DNA of 64,000 bases from DUZB01 sp963747555 (GCA_963747555.1 CAVVFZ010000021.1:124001-188000); one strand, 5' to 3'; counted from the first letter of the stretch, positions 9,479-19,056 are shown. Program-made: numbers and translations. Notes: generated from the letters alone by a model not told the origin.

Positions 9479-9976
9479 TTATGATTCCTTGTTCTTTTTC
9501 TTGAGTTTTTTCTTATACAGTGCCCTTTTGAGGCTGCTGATACGGTCTATAAAAAGGGTGCCATCCAAGTGATCAATTTCATGCTGCAGACATACCGCAA
9601 GAAGTTCCTCCGCATCCAACTTCACGGGTTTGCCGTGACGATCATTTCCCTGAACGGTTACACGGGCATTTCGAGTGACCTCCGCCGTATAATCAACCAC
9701 GCTTAGACAGGCTTCTTCCCACTTGATTTCATCTTCCCTGTGTGTGATCTCTGGATTGATCAAAACCAGCGGATCACGTCCCTCCTGGCGGGGACTTCCG
9801 TCAAATACGATCACCCGCTTGAGCAGACCCACCTGGTTCGCCGCGAGACCTATGCCGGGAGCGATGTACATGGTTTCGATCATCCTGTCGATAATCTTCT
9901 GCAGTTCTCCGTCTATATCATCTATAGGACTGGCGCTGGTTTTCAGAACCGGGTCCGGATAAGTAAGTATTTTCAT
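9479..9976 (-). CDS. def: Peptide deformylase
   Basis: 165 residues; removes the formyl group from nascent proteins, functionally paired with the adjacent fmt. All three motifs are visible: GIGLAANQVG, EACLSV and HEIDH. The start is set at MKILTYPDP, the canonical family N-terminus; the frame stays open upstream to 10054 with other ATGs, one of which (before KARILGRG) has a GAAAGG upstream, so a 26-residue longer product cannot be excluded. The basic C-terminal tail (KKLKKKNKES) is common in this clade. Confidence 0.92.
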   Translation of the reverse strand: MKILTYPDPVLKTSASPIDDIDGELQKIIDRMIETMYIAPGIGLAANQVGLLKRVIVFDGSPRQEGRDPLVLINPEITHREDEIKWEEACLSVVDYTAEVTRNARVTVQGNDRHGKPVKLDAEELLAVCLQHEIDHLDGTLFIDRISSLKRALYKKKLKKKNKES

Positions 9977-10107
9977 CTCGTTTTCGCCCATCGGCAAGAA
10001 CCCCCTACCAAGTATTCTGGCCTTCATTGTAAGCCTTTCGGTTCCATAAATCAAGGCAAGGTCTCAAGGAGGGCGTGCTCAAAAATGTTGTGAAGGACAA
10101 CCCGAAT

Positions 10108-10144
10108 TGCTATCGGAATCGGTATCGCTATCGAAATCGAATCC
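10108..10144. repeat. Imperfect hexanucleotide tandem repeat
   Basis: About six head-to-tail copies of a degenerate hexamer of the form (T/A)ATCG(N), reading TATCGG, AATCGG, TATCGC, TATCGA, AATCGA. It lies between def and the next upstream gene, outside any coding frame. Confidence 0.7.
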
Positions 10145-10189
10145 GCGGGTTTGGTTTCTACTGCATCGACTTGACCTTAATCATGGGAC

Positions 10190-10849
10190 CTATTTTTTTG
10201 GTTTCATCCTCGCCAGGATAACCCGCACTTCGTCTCCACCTGAACGAAAGACCTTTTTCTGGGCCGATATATCGAACCGACCACTCATCAGCTTGAAAAA
10301 CCCGATACTCGTTTCCCGCGCTCTCTCCGCCAGGATGATCTCCCCCGACGGTTTCAGGCAACGCGTAAAAAGTCTGCTCAGAGGCTCATAGTCTTCCTCC
10401 TTAAACACCACCTCCGACCCGACAATCGTATCAAACGGTTCGAAGATTTCCGGATTATTCCAGTCGAGCTTTCGGATATCCGGGATAGTCCCTTCGGCGG
10501 TCCGGTTCTCGCAGGCGTTGGCGCGGACAAAAGCAAGGGCATCGTCATTATACTCCGTCAGGGTTATCCGGTGACCGAAGGAAGCCGCGACGATACCCGC
10601 AACCCCCACGCCGCAGCCGATTTCAAGGAGTTTTCTGTCCTTGTCAACCGGCATGGCCGCAAGGCAATCCGCCAGAACAATGGATGCATCCCATATTTTC
10701 GCCCAAAGGGGGAATTCGTGAAAGATATCATCCGTATGTACAAATCCGTCAAGGGATTTCGGAACAAAAAATCTGAACTTTCGACCCCGTAACGTTAGAT
10801 CCGAAGGGTCCGTCTTATACTTTTCGTGAAAAGATGTGAGTGAAAACAT
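10190..10849 (-). CDS. Class I SAM-dependent methyltransferase (METTL/FAM86-like)
   Basis: 219 residues from MFSLTSFHEKY. The SAM-binding motif I is LLEIGCGVGVAGIVAA, motif II acidic residue in LTEYNDDAL, and IVGSEVVFKEEDYEPL corresponds to motif IV in lysine/nicotinamide-type methyltransferases; FPLWAKIWDAS is the family's upstream block. Protein substrates are likely but unproven. The frame extends upstream to 10930, but that part encodes a low-complexity repeat, and AAAAGGAC seven bases before the ATG at 10849 supports the chosen start. Confidence 0.82.
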   Translation of the reverse strand: MFSLTSFHEKYKTDPSDLTLRGRKFRFFVPKSLDGFVHTDDIFHEFPLWAKIWDASIVLADCLAAMPVDKDRKLLEIGCGVGVAGIVAASFGHRITLTEYNDDALAFVRANACENRTAEGTIPDIRKLDWNNPEIFEPFDTIVGSEVVFKEEDYEPLSRLFTRCLKPSGEIILAERARETSIGFFKLMSGRFDISAQKKVFRSGGDEVRVILARMKPKK

Positions 10850-10883
10850 GGAAGATGTCCTTTTCTCAATGATGACAAACTTT

Positions 10884-10921
10884 AGGTCCTGAAACCCGAA
10901 ACCTGGCACCTGGAACCTTGA
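10884..10921. repeat. Low-complexity CCTGGAACC/CCTGAAACC repeat
   Basis: Four near-copies of a 9-10-base unit of the type CCTGAAACCC, CGAAACCTGG, CACCTGGAACC in a row upstream of the methyltransferase gene. Runs of this kind are common between genes in Desulfobacterota genomes (general knowledge). Confidence 0.55.
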
Positions 10922-10981
10922 TACCAACACGATGCAGAGGTCCTATAGCATAGACCTGTAATCTCATTTGCGCGATTCTTT

Positions 10982-11287
10982 TCATTTTACCACCCTCACA
11001 GAGTGCGTTCGCCTCAGCCTGGCCCAAAGCAGGCGAATGATGATGACAGGAACAACATCCATGTGGAGTTGATCCCGGCCGCTCAGGATTCGGCAGGATT
11101 CCAATAGCTGCTTGTTCCCTTCAAATAACCCGAATTCATCTCTAATGTAAGGCCCAATGGCACTGCTTAAGACATCGAGGTCGAGTTTGTCCATCTTTGC
11201 AATGTTCACTTTTTCCTTTAAAGACAATTTTGCCATCAGACGATCTAAGGCCTCTTCCACAGTCTTTGGCATATCATTCAAAGTCAT
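10982..11287 (-). CDS. DUF6794-domain protein
   Basis: 101 residues, no signal peptide. The pattern PKTVEEALDRLMAKLSLKEK, then MDKLDLDVLSSAIG and IRDEFGLFEGN followed by LLESC matches DUF6794 as I know it. Function is unknown. The C-terminal 30 residues are hydrophobic and basic (PVIIIRLLWARLRR), which could be a membrane-associated helix. It diverges from the GTPase gene on the plus strand, leaving ~170 bases between the two starts for promoters. Confidence 0.7.
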   Translation of the reverse strand: MTLNDMPKTVEEALDRLMAKLSLKEKVNIAKMDKLDLDVLSSAIGPYIRDEFGLFEGNKQLLESCRILSGRDQLHMDVVPVIIIRLLWARLRRTHSVRVVK

Positions 11288-11455
11288 AGCTTTTTAAAAC
11301 CTGTTTCTCTGGAGGAATATTTACCTTAACATAGTTATAAAGACAACCACAGCAACTCTCAAAATCCTTTTTTCTTGACTCCACAGCAAATTTTCCTTAG
11401 GCTCTCATTCGTGTATTTTGACCATTTTTTATGTCCTAAAGAGGGGTTCAACAAA

Positions 11456-12958
11456 ATGATGGAGATGGAGAAAGAAGGCGGGCAGAAGCTTCGCACCCTC
11501 AAAGAGCATCTCCGCCAGGAAAACCCGCTGCTGGTTGATGCCGTGGAGGACTTCCTTCGGTTAGACAAAATCGGTCATCGCATGGGTCTCCTGCAACCCG
11601 GCCAGAGCTACGCCAGCCAGATTGCATGGTGGCCCCTGGTATCTGTCTTAGGCACATTTTCCGCAGGGAAATCCACATTCATCAATCATTTTCTCCAGTA
11701 CCCCCTGCAGGCAACCGGCACCCAGGCGGTGGATGACAAGTTCACGGTTATCTGCTACGGGGCGGGGCGGGACGTAAGGGTGCTGCCCGGCATTGCCCTG
11801 AATTCAGATCCTCGTTTCCCTTTTTATAAAATGAGTCATGAACTGGAGAAGGTCAGTCCCGGAGAAGGCAGCCGAATCAATGCGTACCTTCAGTTAAAAA
11901 CCTGCCCAAGTGACGCCCTTCGTGGACATATCCTGATCGACTCTCCCGGTTTTGATGCGGATGCCCAGCGCTCGGCAACGCTCAAGATCACGGACTACAT
12001 CATGGATCTTTCCGACCTGGTCCTGATTTTCTTTGATGCACGTCATCCGGAACCGGGCGCCATGCGCGACACCTTGAAACACCTGGTGGCCAACACCATC
12101 GGCCGCAGGGATTCTACCAAATTCCTTTATATCTTAAACCAGATTGACACGAGTGCAAGGGAGAACAACCCGGAAGATGTGGTGGCCGCATGGCATCGGG
12201 CCATGGCCCAGGAAGGCCTCACGGCAGCCAAATTCTATTGCATTTATATCCCTGAAGCCGCTATTCCCATCGAGGATGAGAGCCTTCGATTGCGCTTCGA
12301 AACCAAAAGGGATCGGGATATGGCCGAAATCCATAACCGAATTCGACAGGTGAGTTTGGAACGTGCCTATCGTATCGTAGGGACCCTGCAGAGTACCGTC
12401 AAAGAGATTCAGGATGAGAAGGCCCCTATTATACAGGAGGCCATCGGGCGCTGGCGGCGCAAGGTGCTTTGGAGTGACGGCTTCTTCCTTGTGTTTCTTG
12501 TTGGCTTGTTCGCGGCTGTGGGATACCGGGCAGGATATTTGAGCTGGGATCAACCAATTCCCGCCGCGTCTATAAAGCATGTTCTCTCTTCGCAGTGGGG
12601 GTTGACCCTGATGGGGCTCTCTGCCGTCATTGTTCTGTTCATTTTGCACTACTTTTCCAAACGTTGGACGGCAAGACGCCTGCTCTCCCAGCTCAGGACC
12701 TCCCTGCCGGAAACCCCTGAAAAGGAAAATATTCTGGAGGCCTGCGTGAAGAATATCGGTCCTTTGAGAAGTATTTTCAATTCGAAACCGCTTGGATGGG
12801 GAAGTCGTGCTCAGAGACAGGTGGCGAAAATCGTTGCGGATGCGGATCGGTATGTACAGAAGCTTAATGACGGTTTTGCCGATCCTTCAGGAAAACCGAT
12901 CCGCTTGCCGGACACAAAGGAAGGGCATTTCGTCTCCGTAGAAAAGTTGAAGGCATGA
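11456..12958 (+). CDS. Dynamin-like membrane GTPase
   Basis: About 500 residues. P-loop GTFSAGKSTFIN (~65-76), G2-like threonine in GTQAVDDKFT, G3 DSPGFDAD, and G4 NQID. Past the G domain is a helical stretch, two hydrophobic segments (~343-365 and ~381-402) and a soluble C-terminus. Members of this group remodel or tether membranes; a specific role is not known. Start: two adjacent ATGs after AGAGGGG; an upstream in-frame ATG at 11375 would add 27 residues without a ribosome-binding site. Single gene, divergent from the DUF6794 gene. Confidence 0.8.
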   Translation: MMEMEKEGGQKLRTLKEHLRQENPLLVDAVEDFLRLDKIGHRMGLLQPGQSYASQIAWWPLVSVLGTFSAGKSTFINHFLQYPLQATGTQAVDDKFTVICYGAGRDVRVLPGIALNSDPRFPFYKMSHELEKVSPGEGSRINAYLQLKTCPSDALRGHILIDSPGFDADAQRSATLKITDYIMDLSDLVLIFFDARHPEPGAMRDTLKHLVANTIGRRDSTKFLYILNQIDTSARENNPEDVVAAWHRAMAQEGLTAAKFYCIYIPEAAIPIEDESLRLRFETKRDRDMAEIHNRIRQVSLERAYRIVGTLQSTVKEIQDEKAPIIQEAIGRWRRKVLWSDGFFLVFLVGLFAAVGYRAGYLSWDQPIPAASIKHVLSSQWGLTLMGLSAVIVLFILHYFSKRWTARRLLSQLRTSLPETPEKENILEACVKNIGPLRSIFNSKPLGWGSRAQRQVAKIVADADRYVQKLNDGFADPSGKPIRLPDTKEGHFVSVEKLKA

Positions 12959-12984
12959 AATATCTTAAGAGGTTAGTCTGCTTT

Positions 12985-13165
12985 AGGGCCGCGGAAAAAA
13001 TGAGTTGTTCCAAATTACGCGCATATTCGAGTTCAGTTTGTTCGATCCGAAATCGGCAACCCGCAAGAATAGTCTGACTATTTTGAGGACTTGACGATTG
13101 AAGAGCGGGCAAAAGGGACCGAAGAGGTGATGGAAGTTGGGATAATACATTTTTTCCGCGGCCCT
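12985..13165. repeat. Inverted-repeat element, 18-bp perfect arms
   Basis: An 18-base arm beginning AGGGCCGCGG (12985-13002) is repeated exactly in inverse orientation at 13148-13165, with 145 bases between. The right arm touches the stop codon of korC. Total size 181 bases, close to that of the 174-bp inverted repeat at 15953-16126, though the sequences differ. Could be a bipartite terminator or a MITE-like insertion. Confidence 0.75.
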
Positions 13166-13713
13166 TACTCCTTTTTCATATTTTCTTCCGCCAGTTCTAT
13201 CCCGATCCGAAGGGCTTTTTTGTTCATCTCTACCAATTCAGGGGCGATTTTAGCAGCCAGGACCTTGACGATGGATTCAGGATCGATCAGTCCCCCTAAT
13301 CGGATGATAGCGCCAAGCATGCAGATATTAAAGACAATGGGTTTGCCAATTTCCTCCATGACGGTCCCGTACATATTCAATTCCACCTGCCTGGCATCCA
13401 CCCGCTGATCTACTTCCACGTATTTTGCATCCGTCAGGAGAAGTCCTCCCGGGCGAAGTATACCCGCATATTTGATATACGCTTCCTGGGTGAGACAGAC
13501 GAGGATGTGGGGATTGATCACCTTTGGATGGCGAATAGGCTTATCAGAAATGATGATGTCCGCCCTGGTTGCGCCTCCGCGTGCTTCCGGTCCGTAGGTC
13601 TGGGTCTGCACTGCCTCGAGATCTTCATAGATGGCCGCGGCCTCCGCCAGGATGATGGCAGCGGTAATGACCCCCTGCCCTCCTGACCCGCTGAAAACAA
13701 TCCTCTTATCCAT
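13165..13713 (-). CDS. korC: 2-oxoacid:ferredoxin oxidoreductase, gamma subunit
   Basis: 182 residues from MDKRIVFSGSGGQGV. The GxGGQGV loop and YGPEARGG are hallmarks of the gamma domain of pyruvate/2-oxoglutarate:ferredoxin oxidoreductases. It overlaps the beta-subunit stop by 8 bases, so translation is coupled. Works with KorD, KorA and KorB in the reversible oxidative decarboxylation of a 2-oxoacid to its CoA thioester with ferredoxin. Confidence 0.9.
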   Translation of the reverse strand: MDKRIVFSGSGGQGVITAAIILAEAAAIYEDLEAVQTQTYGPEARGGATRADIIISDKPIRHPKVINPHILVCLTQEAYIKYAGILRPGGLLLTDAKYVEVDQRVDARQVELNMYGTVMEEIGKPIVFNICMLGAIIRLGGLIDPESIVKVLAAKIAPELVEMNKKALRIGIELAEENMKKE

Positions 13714-14554
13714 GGTGTTCCCCCGTGGACTTGTAATTTTGTGCCGCTTCCTTCTTCCCTTTCTGAAGCGTCTCCATGAATGCCAGATAACTGGCCACAT
13801 ATTCGGGATAATCTTCCTTCACAAAGATTCCCCGTTCGATCAGGTTCGGATTTTCTCTTGCCTTTTTTGAACCCACTTTCACGGTTCCATCCCTGTAAGA
13901 CTGCATCATTTCCACTGCGCCGCCCATCTTGTTCTTCCGGCCATAGTAGGTTGGGCACTGACTCATGACCTCAATCAGCGAAAACCCCTTGTGACTGATC
14001 CCCTGACTGATGATATCGATCATTTCCTGCGCATGATAGGTCGTGGTTCTTGCAACAAACGTAGCCCCTGCCCCTCGTGCCAGGGCTACTGCGTCAAAGG
14101 GTTTGGAAGAGGTCCCATGTAGTGCGGTGGTGCTCTTTTTCCCGGCAGGGGTCATGGGCGAAACCTGCCCTCCGGTCATGCCGTATATGCTGTTATTCAT
14201 AATAATGGCCGTCATGTCCACGTTCCGTCTCGCAGCATGGATCAGATGGTTTCCCCCGATGGACAGGGCATCTCCGTCCCCCATGGGTACGATGACCCGG
14301 AGTTCTGGACGTCCCATCTTTACTCCCATGGCGAAGGCCAAGGCCCTGCCGTGAATGGTATGCATGGTGTGAAAATCCAAATAACCGGGCATCCGCGAAG
14401 AGCACCCGATGCCCGAGACCACCACGATCTCATTCTTGCGCAAACCCAACTGCTCAATGGCCCGAATCATAGTTCCCATGACAATGCCGTGCCCGCATCC
14501 CGGGCACCACATATGGGGCAGAAATCTCTGACGGATGTAATCTTTGACAGCCAT
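13706..14554 (-). CDS. korB: 2-oxoacid:ferredoxin oxidoreductase, beta (TPP) subunit
   Basis: 282 residues. The Cys-containing WCPGCGHG block near the N-terminus, the TPP signature GDGDALSIGGNHLIHAARRN with downstream MNNSIYGMTGGQ, and SGIGCSSR are all present. Paired with KorA directly upstream. The 2-oxoglutarate-type assignment is inferred from the separate alpha and small ferredoxin subunits; branched-chain 2-oxoacids remain possible. Confidence 0.92.
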   Translation of the reverse strand: MAVKDYIRQRFLPHMWCPGCGHGIVMGTMIRAIEQLGLRKNEIVVVSGIGCSSRMPGYLDFHTMHTIHGRALAFAMGVKMGRPELRVIVPMGDGDALSIGGNHLIHAARRNVDMTAIIMNNSIYGMTGGQVSPMTPAGKKSTTALHGTSSKPFDAVALARGAGATFVARTTTYHAQEMIDIISQGISHKGFSLIEVMSQCPTYYGRKNKMGGAVEMMQSYRDGTVKVGSKKARENPNLIERGIFVKEDYPEYVASYLAFMETLQKGKKEAAQNYKSTGEHHG

Positions 14555-14555
14555 G

Positions 14556-15704
14556 TTATACTCCTTTCCCCTGAATCATAAAAAGTACGCGCAAGATGTC
14601 GGCGGGGGAAATAAATACGCCGTCAAACCTGTTGGCAAGATAGACCTTTTCCTGCCTCGTCACCACTTTCCTGACTTCCTGACAGATCTGCCCCATGTTC
14701 ATCTCCACTACCAGAACATGGCTCTTTCCTTTACACATACGAGCCACGAGATCTCTTGGAAAAGGCCAAAGAGTCTGAAGTTCCAAAAGCCCGATTTTCA
14801 TTCCCCTGTCCCGCTGAGCCTCCACAAGATGGAGGGCGGGTCGCGCGGAGCTTCCATACGAAATCAACAGAATTTCAGCATCTTCGGTAGAGTATTCCCT
14901 GTACCTGGCCAGGGAATCGGCTTTGTTCTCCAGTTTGTCCACCAAATGGTGAAGGAGGTCGTAGGCCACCTTGGGGTCCGTGGATGGAAAGCCCCACATG
15001 TCATGGACCAGGCCGGTGACGTTGTACCGGTGGACGCCCCCGAAATCGCTCATGGGGAGGCGACCGTCTTCCCTCGTCAAATAGGGATGAAAATTGGTCC
15101 CTTCCGGCACGGACGTGCGCAGTCTTGCGACCACTTCAATCTCTCCAGGTTCGGGAATGACCACTTTTTCACGCATGTGAGCCACTACCTCATCCAGGAG
15201 GAGCACGACCGGCGTCCGGTAGGTTTCGGCCATGTTAAAGGCCTCTACCGTCATGGTAAAAACATCCTGCAGGTTTGACGCGGTGAGTGCAATGATGGAA
15301 TGGTCCCCGTGGGTGCCCCATCTGGCCTGCATAACGTCGCCCTGTGCAACTCCGGTTGGAAGACCCGTACTTGGTCCGCCCCGCTGCACATTGACCACTA
15401 CCGATGGGACTTCCGCCATTACCGCATATCCGATCGCTTCCTGTTTTAAGGAAAATCCGGGACCGCTTGTGGCGGTCATGACCTTCAGCCCTGTCAGGGA
15501 TGCCCCGATGATGGCGCACATGGAGGAGATCTCATCTTCCATCTGGATAAATTTTCCTCCGGTGGCCGGAAGCTTTTCAGACAGACTCTCGGCCATCTCC
15601 GTGGAGGGCGTGATCGGATACCCTGCAAAGAAATTGAGTCCTGCATAGAGGGCCCCTTCCACGACCGCCTCGTTTCCTTGAATGAATTTCGCTGTGGTTT
15701 TCAC
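14556..15704 (-). CDS. korA: 2-oxoacid:ferredoxin oxidoreductase, alpha subunit
   Basis: 382 residues. GNEAVVEGALYAGLNFFAGYPITPSTE at the N-terminus, MEDEISSMCAIIGASLTG and ATSGPGFSL are the conserved domain I/II signatures. Second subunit in the korDABC operon: its start overlaps the korD stop by four bases (ATGA) and its stop is one base before korB. Confidence 0.93.
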   Translation of the reverse strand: MKTTAKFIQGNEAVVEGALYAGLNFFAGYPITPSTEMAESLSEKLPATGGKFIQMEDEISSMCAIIGASLTGLKVMTATSGPGFSLKQEAIGYAVMAEVPSVVVNVQRGGPSTGLPTGVAQGDVMQARWGTHGDHSIIALTASNLQDVFTMTVEAFNMAETYRTPVVLLLDEVVAHMREKVVIPEPGEIEVVARLRTSVPEGTNFHPYLTREDGRLPMSDFGGVHRYNVTGLVHDMWGFPSTDPKVAYDLLHHLVDKLENKADSLARYREYSTEDAEILLISYGSSARPALHLVEAQRDRGMKIGLLELQTLWPFPRDLVARMCKGKSHVLVVEMNMGQICQEVRKVVTRQEKVYLANRFDGVFISPADILRVLFMIQGKGV

Positions 15705-15904
15705 GATTTCATCTCCTCCAGCGCAATGGCCAGGTCGGGGCAGCGCATTTCACAAAGCCCACAGCCTATACATTTTTCAGGGTGAGCCCACCGGGCCTTT
15801 TCATGATCATCCAGAAGCAGGACCTCCTTCGGACAGAAGGCTACGCAGATGCCACAGCCCTTACACCAATCTTCATTGATGACTACTTGTTTCTTTTTCT
15901 CCAT
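15701..15904 (-). CDS. korD: 2-oxoacid:ferredoxin oxidoreductase, delta (ferredoxin) subunit
   Basis: 67 residues carrying two 4Fe-4S sites: CKGCGICVAFCP and CIGCGLCEMRCP. First gene of the operon; it takes electrons from the TPP centre to free ferredoxin. The 447 bases upstream contain the operon promoter region and a 174-bp inverted repeat. Confidence 0.92.
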   Translation of the reverse strand: MEKKKQVVINEDWCKGCGICVAFCPKEVLLLDDHEKARWAHPEKCIGCGLCEMRCPDLAIALEEMKS

Positions 15905-16351
15905 GAAACACTCTTCTTTCGTATCTTATTCAAAACCTATGGCAGGAATGGAGTCACGAGGTCTTTTTTGCCGGCGCATCTTGGATGAACCTTCACCGAC
16001 CGTCGAGAGGTCCTTCTATGTTGGTAAAACGAAACCGGTTGAACTTCCCGCACCTTTTCCGTACCCACATAGAAGGACCGGTTCGCCCATAGGAATCAGA
16101 TGCGCCGGCAAAAAAGACCTCGTGACGCAATGGCTCATTGGTCACGTACTCATCCCCATGGAATTTGAATAGGATACCTTCTTTCCATATCGTATTGAAT
16201 AGTTCATATTTTTCCTTATCCTAAGGAAAAACCCTCTGCTGGAAAACAGGGACATATCGTAAACATTGAATTGAATTGGGAAGTAAAGTACCATACTCGG
16301 ATAAATAAATCAGGTAAAAAGAGGGAATAATCAAAACCGTCAAAAGGAGAG
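15905..16351. other. Intergenic stretch between korD and MBL gene
   Basis: A 447-base region between two divergent genes. It contains the 174-bp inverted-repeat element; no coding frame is recognisable. Promoters for korDABC (minus) and the MBL gene (plus) should lie here. Confidence 0.5.
15953..16126. repeat. Nested inverted-repeat element, 29-bp perfect arms
   Basis: Arms of 29 bases (15953-15981 and 16098-16126) are exact inverse complements and contain CCGGCGCATCT. Inside, a second pair (16009-16026 and 16062-16079, core GGTCCTTCTATGT) is also inverted with one mismatch, leaving a 35-base loop. The whole 174 bases could fold into a long interrupted hairpin. It has no gene of its own, which fits a MITE or palindromic repeat. 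Confidence 0.85.
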
Positions 16352-17094
16352 ATGAAGATGAATACAACAAGCCTTTTTTTTACGTTCCTCATTCTTGCCT
16401 TCGGGTCCTCAGCGACTGCGCAGGAACCGTTCCAGGTGGATACCATCCAGACCTCCGCCGGTATCTCAAAATCACCTTTATCGGTCATGGGAGCCTCATG
16501 TTCGATTTCGACGGGAAGATCATCTACGTAGACCCCTACAGCAAATTGGCGGACTATTCCACCCTTCCCAAAGCCGATCTCATCCTGATCACCCACGAAC
16601 ACCGCGACCATCTCGACCCGGCCGCTCTGGAAGCGGTTCGCACGGAGAAAACAGCGGTGGTGTTGAACGAGGCGTCCTCAAAGGAGGTCAAAGGCGGCTT
16701 GGTCATGAAAAACGGGGAGGTTCAAACGGTCAACGGGATCCGAATCGAAGCGGTTCCTGCCTACAATATCGTCCACAAGCGTCCCAACGGGCAACCCTAT
16801 CACCCCAAAGGCGTCGGGAACGGATATGTCCTCACATTCGGCGATAAGCGCGTTTATGTGGCCGGCGACACGGAAAATATACCGGAAATGAAAGCCCTTC
16901 GGGGGATAGATATCGCATTCCTGCCCATGAATCTTCCCTACACCATGACGCCTGAAATGGTTGCTGATGCCGCCCAAGCATTTCAGCCGAAAGTCCTTTA
17001 CCCATATCACTACGGAGAGACGGACCCTTCGGAACTTGTAAAGTTGCTTGAAGGGCAAAAGGGGATCGAGGTGCGCATACGTGAGATGCAATAG
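16352..17094 (+). CDS. Secreted MBL-fold metal-dependent hydrolase (one frameshift)
   Basis: A signal peptide (LFFTFLILAFGSSATAQ) is followed by EPFQVDTIQTSAG, then after a one-base loss near 16460 by LKITFIGHGSLMFDFDGK, LITHEHRDHLD (metal motif HxHxDH with E in the third place), VYVAGDTE and FLPMNLPYTM. The length is 3n+2 and adding one base gives 248 codons. Families of this type include UlaG-like lactonases; the substrate is unknown. AAAAGGAGAG lies directly upstream of the ATG. Confidence 0.78.
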
Positions 17095-17164
17095 ACCACG
17101 GATAATCCGTTCACTCTCAACATTGCTCTGGGATCAACTTCTGAGAGGAGAAAACCGACGGTTT

Positions 17165-19047
17165 TTATGGGCTTGATTTCGCGGATCTTGAAGCGCCGGT
17201 ATGGAGAAGCAGGATGCGTCGCACTTCCTCAATGGTCAGGGGATGTCCCTGGCAGGAGTGGCTGCTTCGGACGACAAATTCAGATTCCACATAGTCCACG
17301 TGGGCGCTTTTGTATTCCACTACGCCGTCATTCAGTTTGGCAGGGTCGCCTTCGCCTTGCACTGCTATGATGGAATGCCCCTTGATCCCCGGCGCCAGAG
17401 GGATCTCCGCCAGGGCCAGGAGTGCAGGGTTTTTAGGGGACATACTGTCGATGCTGGTCAGGCTTCCGCTGTTGCGCCACTCCTCGGGCACTTTCGCCGC
17501 CGCAAGAGCCTTACCCATAATCACCGTCTGCTTTACAATATCCGCGGGAAGAAAAACCAGCCTGCGGACCAGATTGCGAACCCAGTCCCCGGCAAGAAAG
17601 CTCCCCCGGTGTGGCGTTGAAATGAATATGACCCGCTTCACAAAGGGCAACGGTTCGAAAATTGCCGTATTTTTGATCAGCTCGCGTTGTTCGGGAGTAA
17701 GATCGAGGGACTTCAACTCTTTTCCGGTAACGCCTTTGACAATCCTGTCACCGGTATCGACCGCCGTCAATTTGGTCAACAATCCGCCCTGACTGTGACC
17801 GATGATCACCATGTTATGCAGGGCACTGTTTCGGCCGTCAGGATCCAATTCGGACACCGTCCGCGTCAAGGCTTCACGGAATTGTCGGGCCGAATGGCCT
17901 ATAGCCTTGCCGCTGTCATAAAAATAGAACCAGAACTGGTAGTCTTTACGAAGGATTGGGTCCGCCAGAAGGGTGTTGGCCATTTCCGCCCACCAGACCG
18001 GACTGCTGGCGGTACCGTGAACAAATATTACGGGGATTTGGACCGGGTTGTAGGGTTTGATAAAGTAGAGGCCGGTGGGAATGGGGCTTTTGCCCATGAA
18101 AAAACTTCCTAAATCCAGTTTCCAGAGGATCGGCTGATTCAGATTGTAAGCCAGTTGGGCGCTCAGATCGCTTTCAAGGGGCACGGACTTCCCGTCAATT
18201 TCCACGTGCGTTCGGTCAAAAGGCGCGTACAACTCCAGGCTTCCCTGTAAAGTCTCAGTCTCCAGCCCTTGAATATTCCCGTTGATTCGCAGGAAAAGGG
18301 TGCCGGGGGAGCTTCGTTTGATGGGCAGCTTTGCGGTTTTTCCGGTTACCGCGATGAATGGCGACCCCCAAACCGGCATCCCGGTTTCTGCGGCTGAGGC
18401 CGAAAATATCCAGTTTATCCGCCGCCACAATCTTTTCCACCTGATCCAGTTTGACCGGAAAATTCACAGCATTAAAGGAAAGAACAATGGTTCCACCGGG
18501 CAACTTCCGAATACCCGGCTGGAAAACCAGGTTTCCTTCGGCATTCGATAGCGCCCTGGCAAGCGCCACATCGTAGATGTCGCATGCCAGGCGGAAATGC
18601 CTGTTGAAGGGATTCGGCGGTTTATCCCGAGCTATTATCGAACAGATAAAAATACGCATAGATGGCTGCGTTCAGGTAATATTCTCTGCTTTCAGGAAGC
18701 GGGCTCCCATCCAGATCTTTCAGCGTTTCTTTTGCCGTAAAATAATTCAGTTCGGCCAGGGCAAACAGCAGATCCCGACGGTTGTCCGTAGCTATTTTCC
18801 GGTGAAGTTCATTGAGGCATTTCAGGGGATCTTCTTCGAAAAATTCACCCATGTTATACCGCTGGAGCACATTTTTCGACGTGGCGCTGTACTGCTTGTC
18901 TAAAAGCGCATTGGTGTTGATCTGCTCATAGGCCTTTCTATAGCCCACGTCTGTGGTTCCGATGGCGCCGCCGCACCCGGCTAAAAGGAGCATCAGCAGG
19001 GCCATGGCCCACAGGGCCGAATAATCGAAATTGAAAACCCCTTTCAT
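17165..19047 (-). CDS. Lipoprotein alpha/beta hydrolase (two frameshifts)
   Basis: About 627 residues in three frames. The start MKGVFNF leads into a lipobox (MLLLAGCGG), then a helical N-terminal region (NALLDKQYSATSKNVL, YLNAAIYAYFYLF), an intermediate beta-rich region, and a C-terminal alpha/beta-hydrolase fold with PVIFVHGTASSP (oxyanion region), VIIGHSQGG (nucleophile Ser) and FISTPHRGS. Probable outer-membrane-anchored esterase or lipase; substrate unknown. Frame changes lie near 18633 and near 18365 in a C-run. ATG at 19047 has AAAGG six bases upstream. It directly follows the DUF4105 gene. Confidence 0.75.
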
Positions 19048-19056
19048 TTTCACCTT

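Noticed and set aside
10081..10190. Possible CRISPR-like array from repeated hexamers.
   Set aside because: Repeat unit is only six bases, degenerate and without spacers; no cas genes in the window.
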